Positions 7,578 to 15,980 of a stretch of DNA of 46,531 nucleotides are shown here, piece after piece. The notes below the pieces were generated by a model that worked only from the letters and a program-made list of their open reading frames with translations, did no database searches and was not told the origin of the DNA. Position numbers and translations under genes: made by a program. This stretch comes from Pseudomonadota bacterium (lineage in GTDB: Bacteria; Pseudomonadota; Alphaproteobacteria; Caulobacterales; Caulobacteraceae). The stretch lies in the NCBI GenBank assembly GCA_023390245.1, contig JAEWDF010000130.1:1-46531 (forward strand), in the 5' to 3' direction. The stretch's first letter is position 1. The number at the start of each line of letters is the position of its first letter.

Positions 7578-8996
7578 TCACGCCCTCAGTCCCTTGATCT
7601 CACCCTCGATATTGGCGACCGCCTCCGCCTCGAAACTGGCGACCGGATAGGCGCAGTAGTCGGCGGCGTAATAGGCGCTGGGGCGGTGGTTGCCGCTGGC
7701 GCCCAAACCGCCGAAGGGCATGTCGCCGGCGGCGCCGGTGGTCGGGCGGTTGAAATTGACCACGCCCGCGCGGATGCGGCGGATGAAATGATCCCAGGTC
7801 TTCGGATCGTCGCTGACCAGGCCCGCCGACAGGCCGTAGCGGGTGGCGTTGGCCGCCTGGATCGCGGCGTCGAAGGTCGGGACGCGGATGATTTGCAGGA
7901 AGGGAGCGAACATCTCCTCGTCCAGCACGTCCAGGCCGGTTACGTCGATGACGGCCGGCCTGACGAAGGCGCCCGGCAGGTTGTCGACCGGGCCCGAGGC
8001 GCGGATCACCCCGGCGCCCAGGTCGATGCGCTGCTGCAGGGCCTGGAGCGCGGCCTGCGCCGCCTTGGCCGAGATCAGCGGCCCGGCGTAGGGCTCGGGA
8101 TCGCTGTCCCAGGGGCCAAAGACCAGGCGGTCCGACAGGGCGGCGACGGCTTCGACGATGGCGTCGCCCTGCGCGCCCTCCGGCACGATCAGGCGGCGCG
8201 CGCACGAGCAGCGCTGGCCGGTGGTAACGAAGGCGGACTGGACCACGATGCCCGCCACGGCCTCGGCGTCCGCGGCGTCCCAGACGACCAGCGGATTGTT
8301 GCCCCCCAGTTCCAGCGCCAGGATGACGTGCGGATCGTCGGCGAACTTCTTCCTGAAGTAGGCGCCGGCCGCGCCCGAGCCGGTGAACATCAGGGCGTCG
8401 ATCCCCGCGTCCAGCAGGGCCGCACCGGTCTCGCGCCCGCCCTGGACGACATTGACCACGCCGTTCGGGATGTCGGCGGCCTCGAACGCCTCGGCCATGA
8501 CTTGGCCGACCAGCGGTGTCTCCTCCGACGGCTTGAACACCACCGTGTCGCCCGCCAGCAGGGCCGGGACGATGTGGCCGTTGGGCAGGTGGCCGGGGAA
8601 GTTGAACGGCCCCAGCACCGCCGCCACGCCGTGCGGGCGGTGGCGCAGGATGGCGCGTCCGAAGGCGGTGTCGTTGCTGCGTTCGCCCGTCCGCTCGTCA
8701 TAGGCGCGGATCGAGATGTCGACCTTGCCGATCATGGCGGCGGCCTCGGTCTTGGTCTCCCATAGGGGTTTGCCGGTCTCGCGGCTGATCGCCTCCGCGA
8801 TCTGGGGCGCGCGCGTCTTGAGCACGGCCTGATAGCGCTTCACCGCATCCACGCGGTCCTGGCGTGGGCGGTCGGCCCAGTCGGGGAAGGCGGCGCGGGC
8901 GGCGTCGACGGCGGCCCCGACTTGGGCGGGGCCGGCGGCCTCGCCCTCCCAGTTCACGACTTCGGTGGCGGGGTCGAAGGATTTGAAAGCGGTCAT
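7578..8996 (-). CDS. astD: N-succinylglutamate-5-semialdehyde dehydrogenase
   Basis: 472-residue aldehyde dehydrogenase, fourth enzyme of the AST pathway: succinylglutamate semialdehyde plus NAD+ to succinylglutamate. The catalytic Cys lies in TTGQRCSCARRL, the general-base Glu in LALELGGNNPLVV, and FNFPGHLPNGHIVPAL is the substrate/cofactor block typical of AstD. I chose ATG 8996, which overlaps the astA stop as ATGA. The frame stays open upstream to 9656, but that extension is only a shadow of astA. The gene is followed by 181 bases holding an inverted-repeat element, then astB. Confidence 0.95.
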   Translation of the reverse strand: MTAFKSFDPATEVVNWEGEAAGPAQVGAAVDAARAAFPDWADRPRQDRVDAVKRYQAVLKTRAPQIAEAISRETGKPLWETKTEAAAMIGKVDISIRAYDERTGERSNDTAFGRAILRHRPHGVAAVLGPFNFPGHLPNGHIVPALLAGDTVVFKPSEETPLVGQVMAEAFEAADIPNGVVNVVQGGRETGAALLDAGIDALMFTGSGAAGAYFRKKFADDPHVILALELGGNNPLVVWDAADAEAVAGIVVQSAFVTTGQRCSCARRLIVPEGAQGDAIVEAVAALSDRLVFGPWDSDPEPYAGPLISAKAAQAALQALQQRIDLGAGVIRASGPVDNLPGAFVRPAVIDVTGLDVLDEEMFAPFLQIIRVPTFDAAIQAANATRYGLSAGLVSDDPKTWDHFIRRIRAGVVNFNRPTTGAAGDMPFGGLGASGNHRPSAYYAADYCAYPVASFEAEAVANIEGEIKGLRA

Positions 8997-10000
8997 GATT
9001 TCACGCGGATGGTGGCGCCGGCCCTGATCTTCAGCGCGGCGGCGGTTTCGGCGGTCAGGCGGGCGATCTCGCCGTCGATGTCGCATTTGGCGCGCACAGC
9101 GCGGAAGGCGGCGACGCTGTCGGTGGAGATCAGGGCGGGAAGTTCGGCGTCGACCGCATCGGCGATCTCGACCTTCAGCACGCGCGCGTCGCGGACGGTG
9201 CGGATGTTGTCGCGGCCGCAGGCCACGGTCGGCCCGGCGTCGAAGATGTCGACCAGGCCATTGGGCCGAAAGCCCTCGCTTTCCAGCAGCGCCATGGCCG
9301 GCACGCCCTGCGGATGGACCTTGCCGATCACCGCCCGCGCCGGTTCGGGCAGCAGTTCGACATAGATCGGGTGACGCGGGGCCAGGTCCAGGATGAACTG
9401 CTTGTCCGTCGACCCCGTCATCCGGTCGGCGTCGTCGAACTCCATCGGGAAGAACTTGTGCGCCACATGATCCCAGAAGGGGCAGGCGCCGTCCGGCGTG
9501 AAGACGCCGCGCAATTCGGCCAGCACGGTGTCGGCGAACAGATCGGGCTGGGCGCCGATCAGCATGTAGCGCGACTGGCTGAGCAGGCGCCCCGCGCCGC
9601 CCTTTCTCCGATCCGCCTTCAGGAACAGCGAGCCCACCTCGGTCCAGCCGGTGCATTCGTTGACCAGCACCAGGGTCTGGTGATCCAGCTTCACGCCCAG
9701 TGATGGCGATTGGACGGTGTTGTTGACCACTCGGAACGAGAAGAACGGCCGCTTGAGCCCCACCGTCGCTTTCACCGAGCCGATGCCGTCGATGTCACCG
9801 GTATCGCCGTCCTCCAGCATCAGGGTGTACCAGGCCTCCTGGGGCGCGACTTCGCCGCGGAAGCTGGCCTGGCTCAGGTCCAGCCGTTCGGACAGGACAT
9901 CGGGGTCTTCGGGCAGGCTGGTGAAGCCGGGGCCGGACAGGATGGCCAGTTCCAGCAGGCTGTCGAGATCAGCCGGACCGGCGGGGCGGACGACGAGCAT
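8993..10000 (-). CDS. astA: Arginine N-succinyltransferase
   Basis: 335-residue AstA, the committed step of the pathway: succinyl-CoA plus L-arginine to N2-succinylarginine. Family blocks seen are the N-terminal VRPAGPADLDSLLELA, GFTSLP, TEVGSLFLKADRRKGGAGRLLS (the acyl-CoA-binding, GNAT-like region) and ELRGVFTPDGACPFWDHVAHKFF. Length is typical for a single-chain AstA (about 340). The start ATG follows the stop of the upstream M20 hydrolase with no gap, and its own stop overlaps the astD start by four bases, so the three genes are surely cotranscribed. Confidence 0.95.
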   Translation of the reverse strand: MLVVRPAGPADLDSLLELAILSGPGFTSLPEDPDVLSERLDLSQASFRGEVAPQEAWYTLMLEDGDTGDIDGIGSVKATVGLKRPFFSFRVVNNTVQSPSLGVKLDHQTLVLVNECTGWTEVGSLFLKADRRKGGAGRLLSQSRYMLIGAQPDLFADTVLAELRGVFTPDGACPFWDHVAHKFFPMEFDDADRMTGSTDKQFILDLAPRHPIYVELLPEPARAVIGKVHPQGVPAMALLESEGFRPNGLVDIFDAGPTVACGRDNIRTVRDARVLKVEIADAVDAELPALISTDSVAAFRAVRAKCDIDGEIARLTAETAAALKIRAGATIRVKS

Positions 10001-11251
10001 TCAGACGGTTTCCAGACGTAAGGCTTTGAGTTTGGCCGCATCGATCTCGCCCGAGGCGACCTTGCACAAGATCAGGGCGCTGAGTTGGGCGCGTTCGACG
10101 AAGCTGTCGGGCCAGGCGAACTCCTGGTCCGAGTGGATGTCGCCGCCCCGGACGCCCAGGGTATCGATGTTGGGCAATCCGGCGGCGTGCAGGTTGTTGC
10201 CCTCGCACACGCCGCCGGAGGGTTTCCAGGCGATGTCCTGGCCCAGCAGGGCGCCAGCGTCGCGCACCGCCTCGAACAGGGCGGTCTGGGCCGCGTCCAT
10301 CGGCTTGGGCGCGCGGGTGAAGCCGCCGTGCAGGTGAAGCGAAAGCCCTTCGAACGGCGGCGTCGCGGCGATCTTTCGCACCGAGGCGTCGATCCAGTCG
10401 GCGGCGGCCTTGTCCGGCACCCGGACGTTGAACCGCACCACGGCGTTGTCGGCGACGACGTTCAGGGCGCCGCCGCCCGCGATCTTCGCGACATTGACGG
10501 TGACGCCGTCCCTTTGGCCGTTCAGCCCATGCAGGGCGGCGGCGATCATGGCCGCGCCGGCGACGGCGTTGCGGCCCTCGTCGAAAGCGCGTCCGGCGTG
10601 GGCGGCCTTGCCCGTGACGATCAGGTGATAGTTGCCGCTGCCTTTCCGGGCGCCGGCCAGCGTGCCGTCCGCCAGGGCCGGTTCGTAGGTCAGGCCGACA
10701 TGGCCGCGCGCGCCCAGTTCGGCCAGAAGCGGGGCGGAGGCGGGCGAGCCGATCTCCTCGTCGGGGCTCAGCAGCACGGTCCAGCCGACGCCATGGCGGA
10801 GAGGGTGGGATTCGAACGCCTCCAGCGCCGCCAGCAGAACGCTGATCCCGCCCTTCATGTCGGCGATCCCGGGACCGTTCAAGGCGCCGTCGGCGCGGGT
10901 GGTCACGGTCTGGAAGGCGCTTTCGGCGGGAAAGACGGTGTCGTAGTGGCCAGTCAGCACCACCTGGATGGGCGCCTCAGGCCGGGCGGCGATCCTCAGG
11001 GCGGCGGCATGGGCCTCGGTCCGCACCGAGCCGTCGTCTGCGACGGTGGTCGAGCCCAAGGTGGGGATGCGCGCGACCACGGCGGGCAGGCGCCTCGCCT
11101 CGGCCTCCAGCCTATCCAGCACGGCGTTCAGTCCGGCGGCGTTACGGCTGCCGGAGTTGAGGTTCGCCCAGTCGATGGCGCGGCCGATGATCGCCTCGCG
11201 TCGCGCCGCAACGTGGTCGAGGACGGCCTGATCGTCTGTTGATATCCGCAT
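10001..11251 (-). CDS. M20-family metallohydrolase heading the ast operon
   Basis: 416-residue zinc-dependent amidohydrolase of the M20/M28 (carboxypeptidase G2, ArgE/DapE) superfamily. Metal-site motifs visible: GHYDTVFP, DMKGG, DEEIGS and the late SDQEF. The dimerization domain sits in the middle third. It lies directly upstream of astA with zero spacing. Because the cluster lacks an AstE-type desuccinylase, this enzyme could release succinate from succinylglutamate; ArgE and DapE cleave chemically similar N-acyl amino acids. That is inference; it may act on other peptides or acylamino acids. I chose ATG 11251 over an upstream TTG at 11281. Confidence 0.85.
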   Translation of the reverse strand: MRISTDDQAVLDHVAARREAIIGRAIDWANLNSGSRNAAGLNAVLDRLEAEARRLPAVVARIPTLGSTTVADDGSVRTEAHAAALRIAARPEAPIQVVLTGHYDTVFPAESAFQTVTTRADGALNGPGIADMKGGISVLLAALEAFESHPLRHGVGWTVLLSPDEEIGSPASAPLLAELGARGHVGLTYEPALADGTLAGARKGSGNYHLIVTGKAAHAGRAFDEGRNAVAGAAMIAAALHGLNGQRDGVTVNVAKIAGGGALNVVADNAVVRFNVRVPDKAAADWIDASVRKIAATPPFEGLSLHLHGGFTRAPKPMDAAQTALFEAVRDAGALLGQDIAWKPSGGVCEGNNLHAAGLPNIDTLGVRGGDIHSDQEFAWPDSFVERAQLSALILCKVASGEIDAAKLKALRLETV

Positions 11252-11412
11252 GCGGGGCGACCCTAGACCGACCGAAGGCAAAGGTGAAGGCGAGGGAAAA
11301 TCGGTCTTGGGCCTCCTTGAAGCGGCGGTTTCCAGGGACGATTCATGCCGAACCGGAGGCGACTGAGGGAATCACGCCGCCGGTGCTAGGAGGGACCGAA
11401 AAGGAGCGCGCC

Positions 11413-11754
11413 ATGACCGTCACCCTGTTCCACAATCCCAAGTGCAGCACCTCGCGCAACGCCTTGGCGCTATTGCGTGAGAGGGGCGTCGAGCCCGTCG
11501 TGGTCGACTATCTGAAGGCCGGCTGGGATCGCGCGACGCTGGAACGGCTGGCGAGCAAAAGCGGTTTGGGGCTGGCGGGCTTGCTGCGCCGCAAGGAGGC
11601 GGACGCCGCCGCCCTGCTGGACGCCGACGCTGATGACGAAGCGATCCTGGCCGCCGTCCTGGCCAAGCCGGTCCTGATCGAGCGCCCCCTCGCCGAAAGC
11701 GACCGGGCCGCCGTGGTCGGCCGCCCGGTCGAGCGGGTATTGGACGTCCTCTAG
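11413..11754 (+). CDS. ArsC-family arsenate reductase-like protein
   Basis: 113-residue thioredoxin-fold protein of the ArsC/Spx/YffB family. The N-terminus TVTLFHNPKCSTSRNALALL has the single redox Cys after NPK, as in glutaredoxin-dependent arsenate reductases. The C-terminal LIERPLAESD matches the ArsC block R-P-[IL] that carries a substrate-binding arginine. ATG 11413 has AAGGAG seven bases upstream. There are no ars regulator or pump genes nearby, so the in vivo role may be general rather than arsenic resistance. The stop codon is shared with tamB through one CTAG. Confidence 0.85.
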   Translation: MTVTLFHNPKCSTSRNALALLRERGVEPVVVDYLKAGWDRATLERLASKSGLGLAGLLRRKEADAAALLDADADDEAILAAVLAKPVLIERPLAESDRAAVVGRPVERVLDVL

Positions 11755-14700
11755 TTCCGGTTCGGCCGGCGATCCTGGCGCTGGCCGGGCTCGCGGCTTT
11801 CGCGGCGCCAGCGGATCGACAGGCTGGTGTCGCCTTGGCCGCCGAACTGGGAACTGACCGCCACGTTGCGGCGCACCTGCCATTCGACGCGAACCGCCGC
11901 CCCGCCTTCGCCGCCGCCGATAATCTCCAGATAGACGTCGTCGGTGATGTAGCGGCCACCGGCCACCGTCAGAGCACTGGCCTCGCCGCCGAAGGACAGG
12001 CGGTCCAGACCGGCCAGTTCGCGCAGATTGCCGATCACGTCGAAGCCGCCGCCGCCGGCCAGGGCCGCAACCCCGGCCGCCAGTTGCGCCGCCTCGAACG
12101 GCGACAGCTGCGAGGCGGAGCGTCCGAACAGCACCTGCGACAGGATCTCGTCCTGGGGCAGGGCGGGGGTGGAGGTCAGTTCGATCTTCGGCTTGGCCGC
12201 CGTGCCGGTGGCGTTGATGACGGCGGTCAGCGCCGGATCGTCGCGCGTCGCGGTCAGGTTCAGGCGGATCTGTTCGGGATCAGTCGACAGGCTGACCGTG
12301 CCGCGATCGTCGAAGACGAAACGCTTGCCCGCGAATTCATAGTCGCCGCGCACCACATTGGCGGTCCCGGTCAGGACCGGCTTGGCCACCGTGCCGCGGA
12401 CGCGGGCGTTGACCCGCAGCAGCACGTTCAATCCGCGACCTTCGACCCGGACGTTGTTGCCCGTGGAGCGCAGGGCGATGTCCAGGCCGATCTGCGGGCC
12501 GGAGGCGCGTTCCTTCGGCTCCTGCGGGTCGCCGCCGGGGCGGTTGATCTCCACCACGTCCATGGAGACGATGCCGGTCTCGCCGGGGACTTCCGGCGCG
12601 ATGAGCGCCTCGTCCACGTCGATGCGGCCGGTCAGCTGGATGTTGCCATCCTGACCGCGGACGATGGTGATGGGGCCCGAGGCGCGGGCCTCGGCGATGT
12701 CGTTGTCGATCACCCGGAACCGGGTCAGGTTCAGCTGCGCCGTGGAGCCCGAACCCTGGCGCAGGCCGATCCGGCCGCTGCCGGCGACCGTGCCGCCCGA
12801 CCCGTCGTTGGCCGAGAAGGTCTCGATCTGGGCCGTCTCGTCGTCGAATCGGGTGCGCAGAGTCAGGTCGCCCAGCACCAGTCCGACGGCGTTCTCGCGA
12901 TAGGAGCCCTGGGTCAGGTCGAAGCGGCCGGTCAGGCGCGGCGCGTTCAGCGTCCCCGCCAGGGTCGCCTGGCCGTCCACCTGGCCCGCCAGGCTGCGCT
13001 CGCCGCCCAGGAACAGGTCCCAGATCGGCTGGATCTGGCCCTGGATCGCGACCTGGCCGGACATCGGCCGGGTGCGCGCGATCGCCAGGCGCAGCGGCGC
13101 GGCCGAGGCCTCGACCGGCAGGGTCACGTCGGCGGAGGCGCGCACGGCGCCCTCGTCCTCGGCGGACGCCTTGATGGTCAGGCTGTTGTTGATCAGGGTG
13201 GCGTCGACGCGGCCGTCGACGGCCAGGCCGCGCGGCGCGTCGATGCTGCGGACGTCCTCCATGGTGAAGTTGGCCGAGCCGGACAGGTCGTCGCCGGTTC
13301 CGCGCAAGGCCAGCCGGCCGGTCGCGCGGCCGCGCAGGTTCGGCGACAGGGAGGACAGGTCCACTCGCGTCAGGTCCGCCTGGATCACCGCCGAACGCGA
13401 ATCCTGCCGCAGTTCGCCCGCCAGGATGCCGCCGCCCACGCCCAGGTCGACGCGCGCGACCCGTCCGTCGCCGCTGAGGGCCACGACCGCGGGGCTGCGG
13501 GTGGAGAAGGCCACGTCGCGGACCGAGCCGCCGCCCTGCAGCGTCACCGTCTGGGCGTCCCTGATGCGGGAATAGACGCCGGTTCCGTTGAAACGCGCCG
13601 GCGTGCCGCCGCCGACATCCAGCGCCAGGGTGAAGGGCAGGCGCTCCAGCGTGCCGCGGCCGTTCAGTTCCAGCATCCGCACCACGATGTCGGAGCCGGC
13701 GAAGCGCACGTTGCTGCCCGACACGTCCAGGATGGCGCTTTCGGCGCCGCCGCCTTCGGTCAGGCGGATGCGTCCGTCCGCCTCGCCCGACGCCAGGAAG
13801 GCGCCTTGGCGGGCGGTGAAGGTCAGGTCCGCGCTGGACGGGATGCGGTCCGACAGGGCGACCGCGCCGCGCGCCGTCACGCCGCCGGCGTCGATGTCCA
13901 GGTCGCTGAGCCGGATGCGGTCGCCGCCCAGGAAGAAGTTGCCCGAGGCCCTGGCCGGGCCGTAGTTCGACCCGCTGGTCAGGGTGATGCGGCCGTCCGA
14001 GGCGTCCGCGCCCTTGCGGAAGCTCAGGATCAGGTCGGCGTCGTTCAGGATCAGGCCGGCGGCGGCGATGCGCTGGAAGCCGGCGGTCAGGTCCACGCGC
14101 GGCTGGGCCAGCGAGCCGGTCAGGGCGCCGCGGCCGTTCATGTCGCCCTCGATCTCCACCGGACCGGCCGCGAACGGGCCGTGCGCGTTCCAGTCCAGCG
14201 CCAGGCGAAGCCGGCCTTCCGGCTCGATCAGGCCCTTGGCGCCCGCGCGGCCGGCGGCGCCGGTCAGTTCGCCGCGATCGACCTCGATCCGGCCCTGGTT
14301 CAGCCGGCCCGCAAGCTGCAGGCGCGGCGTCTGGCCCAGCAGGCGGTCCATTTCGCCCAGGCCGGTCTTCAGCGCGCGGCCGCGACCATCGAATGACAGC
14401 ACCCACGGCGCGCCGGTGCGGGCCGAAGAGGCGCGGATCGCGCCGCCGAAGGCGCCGCTGGCCTCGGGCCGGATCCGTTTCAGGTCGGTGATCCGGGCCT
14501 CGCCCCGGAAACCCAGGCCTCCGGTCAGGCCACGCGTGCCGGAGCCGTTGAGCGCCAGGGCCTGCCCCTCGGCGTCGATCTTTTTCAGAAGGATGGCGCC
14601 GTCCTTCAGCCGGGCCGCTTCCAGCCGTACGCGGGGCTGGGCGCCCAGGAGCCCGCCGATCACGCCCTCGGCCGCGCCCCCGTTGGCGCGCACGTCGGCG

Positions 14701-15980
14701 TCGACGTCGATGCGGCCGTCGCGGGTGCGGATGTTCAGCGGGCCGGCGATGCGGGTTGCGCGATAGCTGGCCACCGAGGCGTTCAGCAGGCTGGCCTGGC
14801 CGTTCAGGGTCCAGGTCTGGGCGTCGCCCTTGAACAGGCCGGTGTAGGCCGCCGGTCCGGCGATGTCGGAACCGACCAAGCGGCTGAGCGACGGGGTGGC
14901 GATCTCCAGGCGCACGCCCTCGGGCGAACTGCGGTCCGACAGGCGGATCAGGCCCTGGGCCTGGGAGGTGACGTTCTCGGCGACCAGCTTCCAGCCGACG
15001 CCCTGGAAGCCATTGTCGTCGGCGTCCGGCACAGTGGCGAAGCCGAAGCGGGCGGTCCGCCCGACACGCTCCACGAACGGCTCGAGCAGGTCCGAGCCGC
15101 TGAAATCGAAATAGCCGGAGACGCGCGAGCCCTGCTTGCCGAAACGGCCGTCGACGGTCAGCGGCACGAACTGGCCCGTCTGGACCTTGGCGTGGACCTT
15201 GTCGGCGTCCAGCACGGCGGTCGCCATGAACGGCTGGTCGGGCGAATAGCCCAGGGCGCCCGCCAGGGGGCCGCCCTGGGCCTCGTTGGCGCGCAGGTTC
15301 AGCCGCGTCTGGTCCAGCTTGCCGCCGAAGGCCGCCGCCAGGCGCAGGAAGTCGCCGGGCCGGTTCAGGCTGTCGGCGTTGACCGAGGCGTGCTTCAGAC
15401 CGCGCCTCGGGATGTCGGCGTCGCCGGCTAGGCGCCAGCGGCCGTACTCCTTGGAGAAACCCTCCAGCAGCTCGACATTGGCGGAGAAGCGGTCGATGTC
15501 GATCGACAGCGGCTGGGGCGACGGCGGCTCGCCGCTGGGCGGCTCCACCTCTGGCCGGCGGATCAGGCGGATGGTGTCGGCGGTGATCTCGGTGGCGTGG
15601 AAACGTCGGAACAGCAGCGGCCAGTAGGACCAGTCGACACGCACCTGGCGCGCCTCCAGCCACACGCCCTTGGCGTCGGTGACCGTTACCCGGTCCAGGG
15701 TGAAGTCGTCGAACAGGTCGCCCTTCAGGCCCTCGACGTTGATCCGGCCATAGCGGCCGATCTTCTTGCCCGCGACGAAGCTGGTGACCAATTCGCGTCC
15801 GGCGTTGGAGACGATGTAGGTCCGCCCGCCCACGAACAGCAGTACCGCGAGGATCAGCAGACCACCCAGCGCGCAGCCCGCGATGAAGCCCGCCAGTTGC
15901 AGGCGCGTGCGCTTCCGTTTCGCCTTCTTCTCGGGCATCTCGCGCGTCTCGGGCGCCTGCGGGGACGAGGTCTCGGTCAA
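11751..15980 (-). CDS. tamB: Translocation and assembly module subunit TamB
   Basis: 1409-residue TamB/DUF490 (AsmA-like) protein, bridging the inner and outer membrane with a long hydrophobic beta-taco groove. A cytoplasmic basic stretch (KKAKRKRTRLQ) precedes one membrane helix at about residues 28-50. Repetitive beta-strand sequence rich in G-R-[LI]-x follows. The C-terminal DUF490 domain ends with VRVEWQVRRNVAVSSQFG and LSIRWRRE, typical of the TamA-contacting end. Its start overlaps the tamA stop (ATGA, 15977-15980), giving the classical tamA-tamB operon. It is thought to move phospholipids or assist outer-membrane protein insertion. A short Arg/Gln-rich tail follows the conserved end. 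Confidence 0.95.
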   Translation of the reverse strand: MTETSSPQAPETREMPEKKAKRKRTRLQLAGFIAGCALGGLLILAVLLFVGGRTYIVSNAGRELVTSFVAGKKIGRYGRINVEGLKGDLFDDFTLDRVTVTDAKGVWLEARQVRVDWSYWPLLFRRFHATEITADTIRLIRRPEVEPPSGEPPSPQPLSIDIDRFSANVELLEGFSKEYGRWRLAGDADIPRRGLKHASVNADSLNRPGDFLRLAAAFGGKLDQTRLNLRANEAQGGPLAGALGYSPDQPFMATAVLDADKVHAKVQTGQFVPLTVDGRFGKQGSRVSGYFDFSGSDLLEPFVERVGRTARFGFATVPDADDNGFQGVGWKLVAENVTSQAQGLIRLSDRSSPEGVRLEIATPSLSRLVGSDIAGPAAYTGLFKGDAQTWTLNGQASLLNASVASYRATRIAGPLNIRTRDGRIDVDADVRANGGAAEGVIGGLLGAQPRVRLEAARLKDGAILLKKIDAEGQALALNGSGTRGLTGGLGFRGEARITDLKRIRPEASGAFGGAIRASSARTGAPWVLSFDGRGRALKTGLGEMDRLLGQTPRLQLAGRLNQGRIEVDRGELTGAAGRAGAKGLIEPEGRLRLALDWNAHGPFAAGPVEIEGDMNGRGALTGSLAQPRVDLTAGFQRIAAAGLILNDADLILSFRKGADASDGRITLTSGSNYGPARASGNFFLGGDRIRLSDLDIDAGGVTARGAVALSDRIPSSADLTFTARQGAFLASGEADGRIRLTEGGGAESAILDVSGSNVRFAGSDIVVRMLELNGRGTLERLPFTLALDVGGGTPARFNGTGVYSRIRDAQTVTLQGGGSVRDVAFSTRSPAVVALSGDGRVARVDLGVGGGILAGELRQDSRSAVIQADLTRVDLSSLSPNLRGRATGRLALRGTGDDLSGSANFTMEDVRSIDAPRGLAVDGRVDATLINNSLTIKASAEDEGAVRASADVTLPVEASAAPLRLAIARTRPMSGQVAIQGQIQPIWDLFLGGERSLAGQVDGQATLAGTLNAPRLTGRFDLTQGSYRENAVGLVLGDLTLRTRFDDETAQIETFSANDGSGGTVAGSGRIGLRQGSGSTAQLNLTRFRVIDNDIAEARASGPITIVRGQDGNIQLTGRIDVDEALIAPEVPGETGIVSMDVVEINRPGGDPQEPKERASGPQIGLDIALRSTGNNVRVEGRGLNVLLRVNARVRGTVAKPVLTGTANVVRGDYEFAGKRFVFDDRGTVSLSTDPEQIRLNLTATRDDPALTAVINATGTAAKPKIELTSTPALPQDEILSQVLFGRSASQLSPFEAAQLAAGVAALAGGGGFDVIGNLRELAGLDRLSFGGEASALTVAGGRYITDDVYLEIIGGGEGGAAVRVEWQVRRNVAVSSQFGGQGDTSLSIRWRRESREPGQRQDRRPNRN

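Noticed and set aside
7578..9656. A 692-codon fusion extending astD upstream
   Set aside because: The extra N-terminal part is an out-of-frame reading of astA. The ATG at 8996 overlapping the astA stop fits coupling and family length.
11413..11754. An arsenic-resistance island around the ArsC-like gene
   Set aside because: No ArsR, ArsB/Acr3, ArsH or other ars gene is nearby; the neighbours are ast and tam genes.
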